Of a stretch of 55,933 bases of DNA, positions 17,366 through 24,433 are shown in pieces. The DNA is taken from assembly GCA_964504195.1 (NCBI GenBank), contig CAZDDI010000024.1:1-55933 (forward strand), written 5' to 3'. This DNA is from CAZDDI01 sp964504195. Lineage in GTDB: Bacteria > Chloroflexota > Anaerolineae > B4-G1 > SLSP01. How positions within the stretch are numbered: position 1 is the stretch's first letter; each line of letters opens with the position of its first letter. The notes beneath the pieces are model-generated. The model worked only from the letters and a program-made list of their open reading frames with translations, made no database searches and was not told the DNA's origin. The translations under genes were made by a program, and so were the position numbers.

Positions 17366-17569
17366 GTGGATACATATACCCAACTTGCACTTTTGTTTAT
17401 TTGTGGATTGGGTTCAATTTATCTATTGATGATAGGCTGGGTTACTGTTATGCTCATCAAAGATATCAAAGACGGTAAAAAAGTACCTTTGTGGCGAATA
17501 TTAGGAGTAATAGTTGGTACCATCGGAACCGTGTATTTATTATTACGTCAAATTGTTAGGCTCTTTTAA
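17366..17569 (+). CDS. Small two-helix membrane protein, candidate immunity for tip 3
   Basis: A 67-residue protein starting at GTG 17366, only 7 bases after the stop of tip 3, with AGGAG at 17351-17355 as ribosome binding site. It has two helices (LALLFICGLGSIYLLMIGWV and LGVIVGTIGTVYLLL) joined by a basic loop (KDIKDGKKVPLWR). It has the same length, topology and loop character as the protein after tip 6, whose C-terminus is also related. This supports cognate pairing. Confidence 0.65.
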   Translation: MDTYTQLALLFICGLGSIYLLMIGWVTVMLIKDIKDGKKVPLWRILGVIVGTIGTVYLLLRQIVRLF

Positions 17570-17660
17570 TACAGAAGAATTTGAATGATCTGTCCATTAT
17601 AGCCCTTTAACACTTACGCCGCTTGCCTTCCGCGCGCGGGCGTAAGATCAGGCGGGCAAC

Positions 17661-17901
17661 TTGGGCGCATGGAGCGCCGCCGTGACGACGCTGGTGAATG
17701 CGACTACCACCACCATCACCAAATACTACATCTTCAACGGCCAGCGCGTCGCGATGCGCCAGAACGGTGCCCTCACCTACCTGCACGGCGACCATCTCGG
17801 CTCGGCGAGCCTGGCGACGACCGCGATCGGCGCGCAACTGAGCACGCAACGCTATCTGCCCTACGGCGGCACGCGCAATGGCTCCATGCCCACCGACCGC
17901 G
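17661..17901 (+). pseudogene. Orphan RHS tip 4, 5' core fragment before the hairpin insertion
   Basis: Encodes the front of the RHS core (SAAVTTLVNATTTTITKYY, GQRVAMRQNGALTYLHGDH, QRYLPYGGTRNG) up to PTDR. There a CCCCACG/CGTGGGG hairpin (17902-17919) causes a net +19 shift. The sequence is nearly identical to tips 3 and 5, including about 40 bases upstream of the core. The rest of the tip continues in the frame of the next feature. Confidence 0.75.
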
Positions 17902-19248
17902 CCCCACGCAGACGTGGGGGCATTCACCGGCCAGCGCCACGAGGCGACCCTGGGCTTCTACGATTACAACGCCCGCCAATACGATCCCGTGCTGGGCCGC
18001 TTCCTCCAGGCGGACTCGATTGTGCCCGCGCCGGGGAATCCGCAGAGCCTTAATCGCTATGCGTACACGCTCAACAATCCGCTGCGGTATACGGATCCGA
18101 GTGGGCATTATAGTATAAACGCTCAAGCGACTACCTATCTAAATAGCCTGAATAAAGCGCAAGATTTCCTTGACATGATTCAAGCATATCTATATTTACA
18201 TGAATACGAATATACTACTGATTTGGAGTTTTTGCTTGGTATAGCGATTAATGATGGTGGGCCAGAGGCTCTTGAGGCACTTGCTAATAATGTTTTAGGT
18301 CTTGCTCCAGGTGTGGTTGGATGGATGGCAACTCTCTATGCCAATGGTGTGGATACAGCGAACCAAGAGGCTATTAAAACTCTTCGAAGATTGAGGGACG
18401 ATATAACTAATGCTATTGACCTTTGGCAACAAAGCGATTTAGACATTACAAACATACAAATTAATGTTTTTGACGCAACTTTTCTAAACGCTGATTCATA
18501 TGCTGTTAGACTGAATTATCAGGCACAGCTAACTAGTGAAGAGCAAAGGATGCGCTGGCTTCGAGGGGAAACAGAGCAACGCACCTTACTTTCCAGGAAC
18601 GAGATTGCTGGCGGCCCATTAAATGGATCTTTGAATAATTTTGGTAAAATAGCAATTAATTTAATGATTGACTATGGACCTATGGCTGGCGGTGTACTGT
18701 ATATGAAGGGAAAAAATATCCAATTAGTATGGTTCACGAATGAGGAGAGTGTCAAAATTATGAAACGGGCAATTCTTGTGCTGATGCTAGGGATTATTTT
18801 GACTGGATGTTATAAGCATGCACAATCTCGCGTTGGCGGGGATGGTTTTGTTAATTATCAACACGATCAACCGCGAGATTATTGTCGTAGTACTATAGCA
18901 ACTGCTAGTTTTGATCTTTATTGTCCTGATGGATTACTGACAGTAGAATTTGTTAGTTCGAACCAATCATTGACAGATATAATCGAATCTAAAACATTGT
19001 TCGAAAATTCTGAAGTTGACTATGTAATCCAGGATTTTACGGGGAAAACATCAATTGTATTAATTGCAGAATTGCAAGATATCACAACGGAATTGATTGA
19101 TGTATATCCTATGTTTATTGCTGTGGGGCAGTTCAATACCGATTTGGTGATGGTTGCGGAAGGAAGATTATACAATACACAATTTGAGCAAAATTTCAGA
19201 ACGATTTTTAGGAGAGTTGTTTTGACTTTGGAGTCTACAGACAACTAG
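17878..19248 (+). CDS. Orphan RHS tip 4: core end, variable domain, fused in frame to a lipoprotein
   Basis: A 456-residue frame that picks up the core at AFTGQRHEATLGFYD and runs to DPSGH. It continues through a 217-residue variable domain (18109-18759; largely helical, with GLAPGVVGWMATLYANG) straight into a lipoprotein-like sequence (MKRAILVLMLGIILTGC). The reading frame has no stop at the domain boundary, although a ribosome binding site and ATG for the lipoprotein are present. Either the toxin stop codon was lost by mutation or the two parts are made both together and separately. The variable domain is unlike the others in the array. Function unrecognised. Confidence 0.6.
   Translation: MAPCPPTAPHADVGAFTGQRHEATLGFYDYNARQYDPVLGRFLQADSIVPAPGNPQSLNRYAYTLNNPLRYTDPSGHYSINAQATTYLNSLNKAQDFLDMIQAYLYLHEYEYTTDLEFLLGIAINDGGPEALEALANNVLGLAPGVVGWMATLYANGVDTANQEAIKTLRRLRDDITNAIDLWQQSDLDITNIQINVFDATFLNADSYAVRLNYQAQLTSEEQRMRWLRGETEQRTLLSRNEIAGGPLNGSLNNFGKIAINLMIDYGPMAGGVLYMKGKNIQLVWFTNEESVKIMKRAILVLMLGIILTGCYKHAQSRVGGDGFVNYQHDQPRDYCRSTIATASFDLYCPDGLLTVEFVSSNQSLTDIIESKTLFENSEVDYVIQDFTGKTSIVLIAELQDITTELIDVYPMFIAVGQFNTDLVMVAEGRLYNTQFEQNFRTIFRRVVLTLESTDN
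18760..19248 (+). CDS. Lipoprotein, candidate immunity for tip 4 (internal start)
   Basis: Starting at ATG 18760, 10 bases after GAGGAGAG (18742-18749), this 162-residue protein has a textbook lipoprotein signal (MKRAILVLMLGIILTGC, lipobox LTGC). A globular domain follows, with strands such as TSIVLIAELQDITTELI. It sits exactly where the other tips have their small membrane protein. It shares its frame with the upstream tip-4 domain, so it may also be read as a fusion. An outer-face lipoprotein would suit an immunity role, but this is inference. Confidence 0.6.
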   Translation: MKRAILVLMLGIILTGCYKHAQSRVGGDGFVNYQHDQPRDYCRSTIATASFDLYCPDGLLTVEFVSSNQSLTDIIESKTLFENSEVDYVIQDFTGKTSIVLIAELQDITTELIDVYPMFIAVGQFNTDLVMVAEGRLYNTQFEQNFRTIFRRVVLTLESTDN

Positions 19249-19298
19249 ATTTTTTAATAATTAACTCTAGTTGCTGCCTGCTCGCCAACATGCTTACC

Positions 19299-19355
19299 GG
19301 ACACGGAGCACACGGATTCGCCAAAAAATCCGTGTACTCCGTGAAATCCGTGTCC
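19299..19355. repeat. CCGTGTCC inverted repeat, copy 1
   Basis: GGACACGGA at 19299 and TCCGTGTCC ending at 19355 bound a short palindromic element that also contains AATCCGTGTACTCCGTG. A related copy with the same flank (TGCTGCCTGCTCG ... ATGCTT) lies at 55599-55699. The 300-base gap 19249-19550 otherwise holds only a leader element. Confidence 0.7.
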
Positions 19356-19469
19356 TAACTCTCTAACTATGCACGTTGCGCGTGTAGCTCGGTTACACGT
19401 GGGGCAACCGGCTAAATCTTGCTCGCCAACTTTCCCTCCCCGCACGCGAGAAATTCACGGCGCTGTTCC

Positions 19470-19530
19470 CCGCAACGCGCCTTGCATTCCATACCACTTA
19501 TGTTATGATACACTCTGTAGCCCTTTAACA
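19470..19530 (+). promoter_or_regulatory. Cassette leader element, copy 3, before tip 5
   Basis: GCAACGCGCCTTGCATTCC and ATACCACTTATGTTATGATACACTCTGTAGCCC repeat the block seen at 16188. TTGCAT and TATGAT are 16 bases apart, and the core of tip 5 starts about 35 bases after the block ends. Confidence 0.5.
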
Positions 19531-19564
19531 TACGCCGCCTGCCTTCCGCGCATGGAGCGCCGCC

Positions 19565-20647
19565 GTGACGACGCTGGTGAATGCGACTACGACCACCATC
19601 ACCAAATACTACATCTTCAACGGCCAGCGCATCGCGATGCGCAAGAACGGCGCCCTCACCTACCTGCACGGCGACCACCTCGGCAGTGCGAGCCTGGCGA
19701 CGACCGCCATCGGCGCGCAACTGAGCACGCAGCGCTATCTGCCCTACGGCGGCACACGCGATGGCTCCATGCCTACGGATAGGCAATTCACCGGCCAGCG
19801 CCACGAGACCTCCCTGGGCTTCTACGATTACAACGCCCGCCAATACGATCCCGTGCTGGGCCGCTTCCTCCAGGCGGACTCGATTGTGCCCGCGCCGGGG
19901 AATCCGCAGAGCCTCAATCGGTATAGTTACACCTATAATAATCCGCTCAAGTATGTTGATAGTAGTGGGCATACTCCTTTATTAGTTACAGCTGCCGTTG
20001 GAGCTTCTATTGGAGCTATAGTTAGTATTGGCTACCAAACTATACCACTCCTTGTTCAAGGGGCAACAGTTGCTGAGGCAATAGAGACAGTTAGTTGGGC
20101 AGAGGTGGCGGGGGCTGCGGCAGCAGGTGGCGTGATGGGACTTACATTAGGAGTTGGTACCGCTTTAGGGGCAGCTGGTCTTGTGGGCGGGACGAGCCTT
20201 GGGGCCACTGCTGTCGCTGGGGCGGTTGGCGGGGGTGTTGGTGGGCAGGTTGGAATCTACGTTGAGTCGGCCACGGAAGAATTATTACAGCACGATACTT
20301 GGAACTCGGAGCGAGTTTTAGCTAATGCTAGACAAAGAGGGTTGGGAGATGCACGAACATTCACTATTGATGCTGGGGCAGGCGCTTTCTCTGCGGTTGC
20401 CGGACGTGGTGTTACGCAGATATTTGAAGGTGTTGGGTTGATCCCGACCACACCACAAGGGTTTGCTAGCCCTTCGCAAACCGTTCGGTTTGATATTCGA
20501 GGTAATGCGGGGCTCATATCAGATAGCATTATTAAAAGTTCACCACGAGTTTTAATATCTTCAGGAGCTTGGACGCTATTGGGAGGCGTGGGAGAAGAGG
20601 TACTTCAAAATGAGACAAAATACCGATTCGAAGCATTGGTGCAGTAA
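19565..20647 (+). CDS. Orphan RHS tip 5, intact core plus glycine-zipper C-terminus
   Basis: A 360-residue frame from GTG 19565. The core is almost identical to tips 3 and 4, but its last part differs (YTYNNPLKYVDSSGH instead of LNNPLRYTDPSGH), so the crossover to a different tip lies within the last 15 codons. The 224-residue C-terminus (19973-20644) is dominated by Gly/Ala helices (VTAAVGASIGAIVSIGY, GVGTALGAAGLVGGTSLG, VAGAVGGGVGGQVG) and ends in a more polar domain. This resembles membrane-inserting effectors, an inference from composition only. Its end overlaps the next gene by 38 bases. Confidence 0.75.
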   Translation: MTTLVNATTTTITKYYIFNGQRIAMRKNGALTYLHGDHLGSASLATTAIGAQLSTQRYLPYGGTRDGSMPTDRQFTGQRHETSLGFYDYNARQYDPVLGRFLQADSIVPAPGNPQSLNRYSYTYNNPLKYVDSSGHTPLLVTAAVGASIGAIVSIGYQTIPLLVQGATVAEAIETVSWAEVAGAAAAGGVMGLTLGVGTALGAAGLVGGTSLGATAVAGAVGGGVGGQVGIYVESATEELLQHDTWNSERVLANARQRGLGDARTFTIDAGAGAFSAVAGRGVTQIFEGVGLIPTTPQGFASPSQTVRFDIRGNAGLISDSIIKSSPRVLISSGAWTLLGGVGEEVLQNETKYRFEALVQ

Positions 20648-21053
20648 CTACTTTGATCCATTACTGTTTTTGAAAATAATACTAATTGGTGGGGCAGTAA
20701 TTTGGTTTTTGTATCTTTTGCCTTGGCAAGTAGTATATGCGGCCTGCTGGTTAATGGGATGTACAATACCATTGTTTTGGTTTCGAGATAGCCGAGTATG
20801 CAGATTGGGATTTCGTATTCTGTTCACAATGGCTATCTCATTGTTGACCAATGTATGCATATCCTCTTTCTGTACGTTTCTTTACGCAGTGGTTTGCGGA
20901 ATAGCAGAAATAAAGACGATGTGTGCTTTTCCAGTTGTTGGAGTTATGCGAGGTACTTTGTTTGGCTTGCTCTTAGGTATGCTATGCGCTTGTATTATGC
21001 TGGGAGCAACTTTATGGGGAGAAAAACGCAGCCGTAGACAAGAAGAATACTAG
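20610..21053 (+). CDS. Small membrane protein, candidate immunity for tip 5
   Basis: A 147-residue protein starting at ATG 20610 inside the end of tip 5 (38-base overlap, different frame), with GAAGAGG about 10 bases upstream. It has four hydrophobic segments (FLKIILIGGAVIWFLYLLPW, VVYAACWLMGCTIPLFWF, ILFTMAISLLTNVCISSF, GTLFGLLLGMLCACIMLG) and a basic tail. The overlap implies translational coupling with the tip. No family is recognised. Confidence 0.6.
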   Translation: MRQNTDSKHWCSNYFDPLLFLKIILIGGAVIWFLYLLPWQVVYAACWLMGCTIPLFWFRDSRVCRLGFRILFTMAISLLTNVCISSFCTFLYAVVCGIAEIKTMCAFPVVGVMRGTLFGLLLGMLCACIMLGATLWGEKRSRRQEEY

Positions 21054-21189
21054 CGTTTGCTAGCGATGGTAGTAAATGTTGAAATCACCACCCGAAGTGT
21101 AAAATTAATTGATAAAATTTCTTATCTGGTAAACTGGTTTTGAGTTGTTTGGGGGATACTAACTGCCGGTTTGAATCGTTGCCGTTGAT

Positions 21190-21386
21190 GGATACGCTCC
21201 TTTCAACGAGCAGTGCAACGCCATGCGCCAGGGTGCCGGGTTGACCCACCTGTCTGGCGACCCCGTCCAGGCTGCGCCGGGCGGACAGCGCGTCGTAGCC
21301 CGTTACCCGGCGCGCCTTTTCGCTGATTCGCTTTCTCGCTGACTCGCCCTCCCGCCCTGGGCCGCTTCCTCCAGGCGGATTCGATT
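21190..21386 (+). pseudogene. Orphan RHS tip 6, degraded and rearranged 5' core
   Basis: CAACGCCATGCGCCAGGGTG and the following bases are a worn copy of the RHS core (compare NAMRQGAGLTHLSGD with VAMRQNGALTYLHGD). After about 70 bases it breaks into the GTAGCCCGTTACCCGGCGCGCC leader motif (21294-21312). It then jumps at about 21353 into the middle of the core at GLGRFLQADS. It is therefore a mosaic of two recombination junctions. Sequence from 21054 to 21190 shows nothing recognisable. Confidence 0.65.
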
Positions 21387-22172
21387 GTGCCACAACCGGG
21401 GAATCCGCAGAGCCTCAATCGCTATGCGTATGTGCTCAACAATCCGCTGCGGTATACGGATCCGACGGGACATTTATCAGATGACCAGATTTTGCAAATC
21501 CTTGGTGAACAAGGGCACTTGCTAGATTATTGGAAAAATTACGACCCATATTTCTATCAAGTCTTGCTTGCTTTAGGCGATGGTGATACTTTGACTGCAT
21601 CAGGTGTGTCAGGTGCTTTACAATGTTGGATTGATGATGGTGGCATAGCTAACCTTAAGAGCTTTGGTAATGCTACTACTAACTTGTGGGATTGGCAAGG
21701 CGGTGGCGGATATATTTTGCGAGGCCCCGGCGCAACAGATATTGAGGCTTGGAATCGCAGTCGGGATATTTTTAATAAGGTTGCAACCGGAAGTGGCTTA
21801 GGCCGGGAAGTGATGGTTCCTATTGTAAGCTACTCCGATAGGTATGGGCGGTTGGTTCCATCTTTAACGGGGATTATGGACATTGGGTTAGTACATACAG
21901 AAGATGTAACGGGTTTAAGCCCAAGTGGTTGGTATGGGGTGGGGACGCTAACATATGGGGCCCTTTTTAAGCCAATGGGTGATGTCACTTCAGCTTCTCT
22001 GAGTTCGCTTTCAGCAACGTCAGGTTATAGTATGCTTGCTTGGGCTGCATGGACCACTGTAGATATTATGAGTTCACCAACAATACCTAGTCCTGTTTGG
22101 ATTAGCGGCTTGCAAGTTGATCAGGGTAATGTTTCTGATTTGTACAGTCTTTTGTACGGACAGGGGAGATAG
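21387..22172 (+). CDS. Orphan RHS tip 6, truncated core plus class-B C-terminus
   Basis: A 261-residue frame opening at GTG 21387 with PQPGNPQSLNRYAYVLNN and DPTGH, only the last part of the RHS core; core homology itself starts near 21355. The 232-residue C-terminus (21474-22169) is related to that of tip 3 in its first third (DDQILQILGE, NYDPYFYQVL, WDWQGGGGYI) and diverges after. The later half contains WYGVGTLTYGALF and a hydrophobic YSMLAWAAWTTVDIM. Its own core would be too short to fold as an RHS cap, so it probably serves as a donor sequence. Confidence 0.7.
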   Translation: MPQPGNPQSLNRYAYVLNNPLRYTDPTGHLSDDQILQILGEQGHLLDYWKNYDPYFYQVLLALGDGDTLTASGVSGALQCWIDDGGIANLKSFGNATTNLWDWQGGGGYILRGPGATDIEAWNRSRDIFNKVATGSGLGREVMVPIVSYSDRYGRLVPSLTGIMDIGLVHTEDVTGLSPSGWYGVGTLTYGALFKPMGDVTSASLSSLSATSGYSMLAWAAWTTVDIMSSPTIPSPVWISGLQVDQGNVSDLYSLLYGQGR

Positions 22173-22364
22173 GTGCTTATGCTAACTTTAGTATTCATTC
22201 TGAAATGGTTATTTTTGTTAGGTACAGGGGGAGGCTTGTTGCTAAGTGGTTATACAAAGTTTAAGGATGCGAAGATGTATGGGGATAAAAGGCAGTATTT
22301 ACAGTCTTTGGTAGAAATATTCCTTGGTTTTGGTCTGCTCGTTACTGGTTTGATTTTTGACTGA
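22173..22364 (+). CDS. Small two-helix membrane protein, candidate immunity for tip 6
   Basis: A 63-residue protein whose GTG at 22173 directly abuts the tip-6 stop codon; an ATG two codons later (22179) is an alternative. CAGGGGAGA at 22161 serves as ribosome binding site. It has two helices (LVFILKWLFLLGTGGGLLL and IFLGFGLLVTGLIF) around a basic loop (KFKDAKMYGDKRQ). It parallels the protein after tip 3 in size and layout, as its partner C-terminus parallels tip 3. From 22365 to 22600 there is no gene. Confidence 0.65.
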   Translation: MLMLTLVFILKWLFLLGTGGGLLLSGYTKFKDAKMYGDKRQYLQSLVEIFLGFGLLVTGLIFD

Positions 22365-22605
22365 CAGCATTTGAATTACATTGCTGTTAATAACTGACTA
22401 TTGCGCAGAATAGCATCTATCTTTTTATCTTTGCATTGGCGCAACAACAGTGTTGTATAAGTTTACTTGACAGTGCGTCTTGGGATGCGACTTTCGCTAG
22501 CGTGTTGAGCGATTTCTCTTTTCGCCCTGGAAACCGCTCCTTGGGCGGTTCCCAGTCGCCCCCTCTTGCCGCGTGACTGGATTGTGCTATGCTGGACGTA
22601 GCACG

Positions 22606-22764
22606 TTAACACACGGCCAGCGCGTCGCCATGCGCAAGAACGGTGCTCTCACCTACCTGCACGGCGACCATCTCGGCTCGGCGAGCCTGGCGACGACCGC
22701 CATCGGCGCGCAACTGAGCACGCAACGCTATCTGCCCTACGGTGGCACACGCGATGGCGCTTAG
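22606..22764 (+). pseudogene. Orphan RHS tip 7, 5' core fragment
   Basis: Encodes GQRVAMRKNGALTYLHGDH, ATTAIGAQLSTQRYLPYGG and then stops at TAG in a palindromic insert just after the GTRDG codons. The upstream part of the core (KYYIFN) is missing, replaced by unrelated sequence near 22610. The rest of tip 7 resumes after two adjacent palindromes in the frame of the next feature. Confidence 0.7.
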
Positions 22765-22817
22765 CCAATGGCTACGCCATTGGCCGCCGACGGACCGCGC
22801 CCCACGCAGACGTGGGG
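22764..22817. repeat. Two adjacent palindromic insertions in tip 7
   Basis: A perfect 9-bp palindrome GCCAATGGC-TAC-GCCATTGGC (22764-22784) lies beside the CCCCACG-CAGA-CGTGGGG hairpin (22800-22817). The second is shared with tips 2 and 4 at the same codon; the first is unique to tip 7. Together they break the core reading frame. Confidence 0.75.
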
Positions 22818-23771
22818 GCATTTACCGGCCAGCGCCACGAGACCTCCCTGGGCTTCTACGACTATAACGCCCGCCAATATGATCCCGTGCTGGGCCGCTT
22901 CTTGCAGGCGGATACAATTGTGCCCGCGCCGGGGAATCCGCAGAGCCTCAATCGCTATGCGTATACGCTCAACAATCCACTGCGGTATACGGATCCGAGT
23001 GGGCATATTCCCACACCAGTAATTTTTGCGATAGGTGGGGCGTTACTCACGACCGGCACATACTTGTTGACAGCTGAAGCTCCGACGAATGGAGATTGGA
23101 CAGCATATACAACAAATTTAGCAGTTGTAGCAACGGCTGGGGCGGTAGGTGGGGCGCTTATTGGAACAGGTGTTGGTGCAGCGGCCGGAGTAGCGACGAT
23201 TGCGAGTGTAACCGGTGGCGGACTTGGCGCGGCAGGTACGGTAGCTGTAGCTGCTACTGGGGCAGGCGTTGGCGTGCTTACTACAGCTGAGAGTTATATG
23301 ATAGCCAATTCTTTAACTGGCGAGACATTTGATAGAACAGATTTTATCATTGAAACTACTGGCGGTGGTATAGATGGTGCTGTTTCTGGGGTTACAGGCG
23401 GCATAGGGTCGGTTGCCAGTTCTGGTTTTACTGCGGCTGGTGTATCTGTAGTAAAAGATATGGCTCATGGTCGGCCGCTTAATTGGAATCGCGCGGGAAC
23501 AGAATTTGGGATAGGGTTAACCTTTGGCGCTGTGGGTGAAGTGGCGAGTGGTGGTTTTCGTTCGATAGGCCGAGAAGCCGCCATGGTGGCTGATGTTACC
23601 ACCCCCAGTAGTGTGCGCGGATGCGTTAACCTCACCCAAACACTATTTCCCAACGCGTTGCGACGCCAGATGTATGATTTAGAGCGGGAACTCTTACGAG
23701 AAGGATTCCGCACTTTTCTTCGTGATGTTCTTATCGACGCTGTTCCACCTTTGTTAGGAATTGCACAATGA
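22812..23771 (+). CDS. Orphan RHS tip 7: core end plus glycine-zipper C-terminus
   Basis: A 319-residue frame opening at a GTG inside the hairpin (GTG GGG GCA TTT ACC GGC) and reading FTGQRHETSLGFYDYNARQYD to DPSGH. The 254-residue C-terminus (23007-23768) has long Gly/Ala segments (VIFAIGGALLTTGTYLLT, VVATAGAVGGALIGTGVGAA, GGGLGAAGTVAVAATGAG). A more polar end contains NLTQTLFPNALRRQ and an amphipathic RTFLRDVLIDAVPPLLG helix. It groups by character with tips 1 and 5. No known toxin motif is recognised. Confidence 0.7.
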   Translation: MGAFTGQRHETSLGFYDYNARQYDPVLGRFLQADTIVPAPGNPQSLNRYAYTLNNPLRYTDPSGHIPTPVIFAIGGALLTTGTYLLTAEAPTNGDWTAYTTNLAVVATAGAVGGALIGTGVGAAAGVATIASVTGGGLGAAGTVAVAATGAGVGVLTTAESYMIANSLTGETFDRTDFIIETTGGGIDGAVSGVTGGIGSVASSGFTAAGVSVVKDMAHGRPLNWNRAGTEFGIGLTFGAVGEVASGGFRSIGREAAMVADVTTPSSVRGCVNLTQTLFPNALRRQMYDLERELLREGFRTFLRDVLIDAVPPLLGIAQ

Positions 23772-23790
23772 TTGGGGATAGGGCCAAAAA

Positions 23791-24153
23791 ATGTTAGATA
23801 AAATCCCATTGATAAGCGGGGCGGTGATTTGGGGCGGGTTGATTTACCTGGGTGGGTTCTTATACCAGACGTTTTGTCACTCATCACGGTCAAACGATTG
23901 GCATGTAAGCTGTCGTGGAATAGTTTGTTACATATTTTGTTTGTCAAAATGCGAACGTATATATATGCGTGCAGTATTCACGCAATTATTGGGTTTGATT
24001 TGGGCTATCGGCGGAACTGCCAGCGTATTGGTTTATGGTCGCGCCGGGTTGCTGGTTATGATGCGTTGGATAGTTGTATCGTTTTTAGTGGGGGCAATCA
24101 TCTGGTTTATTGTGGATATTGTGGAGGGTGTGATCTGGCGTATAAAAAAATGA
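23791..24153 (+). CDS. Small membrane protein, candidate immunity for tip 7
   Basis: A 120-residue protein with ATG at 23791, 19 bases after the stop of tip 7, preceded by GGGGATAGGG. Hydrophobic segments: ISGAVIWGGLIYLGGFLY, AVFTQLLGLIWAIGGTASVLV, and IVVSFLVGAIIWFIVDIVEGVIW, with a Cys-rich middle (VSCRGIVCYIFCLSKC). This is the last unit of the array; beyond it the minus-strand glycan operon converges. No family is recognised. Confidence 0.6.
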   Translation: MLDKIPLISGAVIWGGLIYLGGFLYQTFCHSSRSNDWHVSCRGIVCYIFCLSKCERIYMRAVFTQLLGLIWAIGGTASVLVYGRAGLLVMMRWIVVSFLVGAIIWFIVDIVEGVIWRIKK

Positions 24154-24293
24154 TAAAGCATTTGTGTCGCCTTATGACGATGCAGGCAGCATGTGCCCCA
24201 ATCGCCGTCTAACACACTCAAACCCATTGGAAGCGGGTTCATGCTTGGCGCACCGGCTGTGAGCCGATTTGGGATACCCGTCGCAGATTGAAA

Positions 24294-24315
24294 GTGGCGG
24301 CGCTTCCGCCGCCAC
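24294..24315. repeat. GTGGCGGCG palindrome between convergent genes
   Basis: GTGGCGGCG (24294-24302) and CGCCGCCAC (24307-24315) form a 9-bp stem around CTTC. It lies in the 280-base gap between the array and the convergent GT39 gene. That gap also contains a worn leader motif (ATGTTATGCTGCGTCCGGTAGCCCG at about 24364-24390). It could limit read-through from either side, but it has no T tract. Confidence 0.5.
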
Positions 24316-24433
24316 ACGCCTTGCTACCTGCTTCCTGCGCTGTGCTCAGCGTCGGCTCCGCCCATGTTATGCTGCGTCCGGTAGCCCGTTACCGGCGCGC
24401 CTTCTCGCCCACTCCCCCCAGCGCCGCCGCAGT

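Noticed and set aside
12942..24153. RHS tips as an IS- or transposon-borne array
   Set aside because: No transposase, integrase or long terminal repeats were seen; only short palindromes and the leader motif recur.
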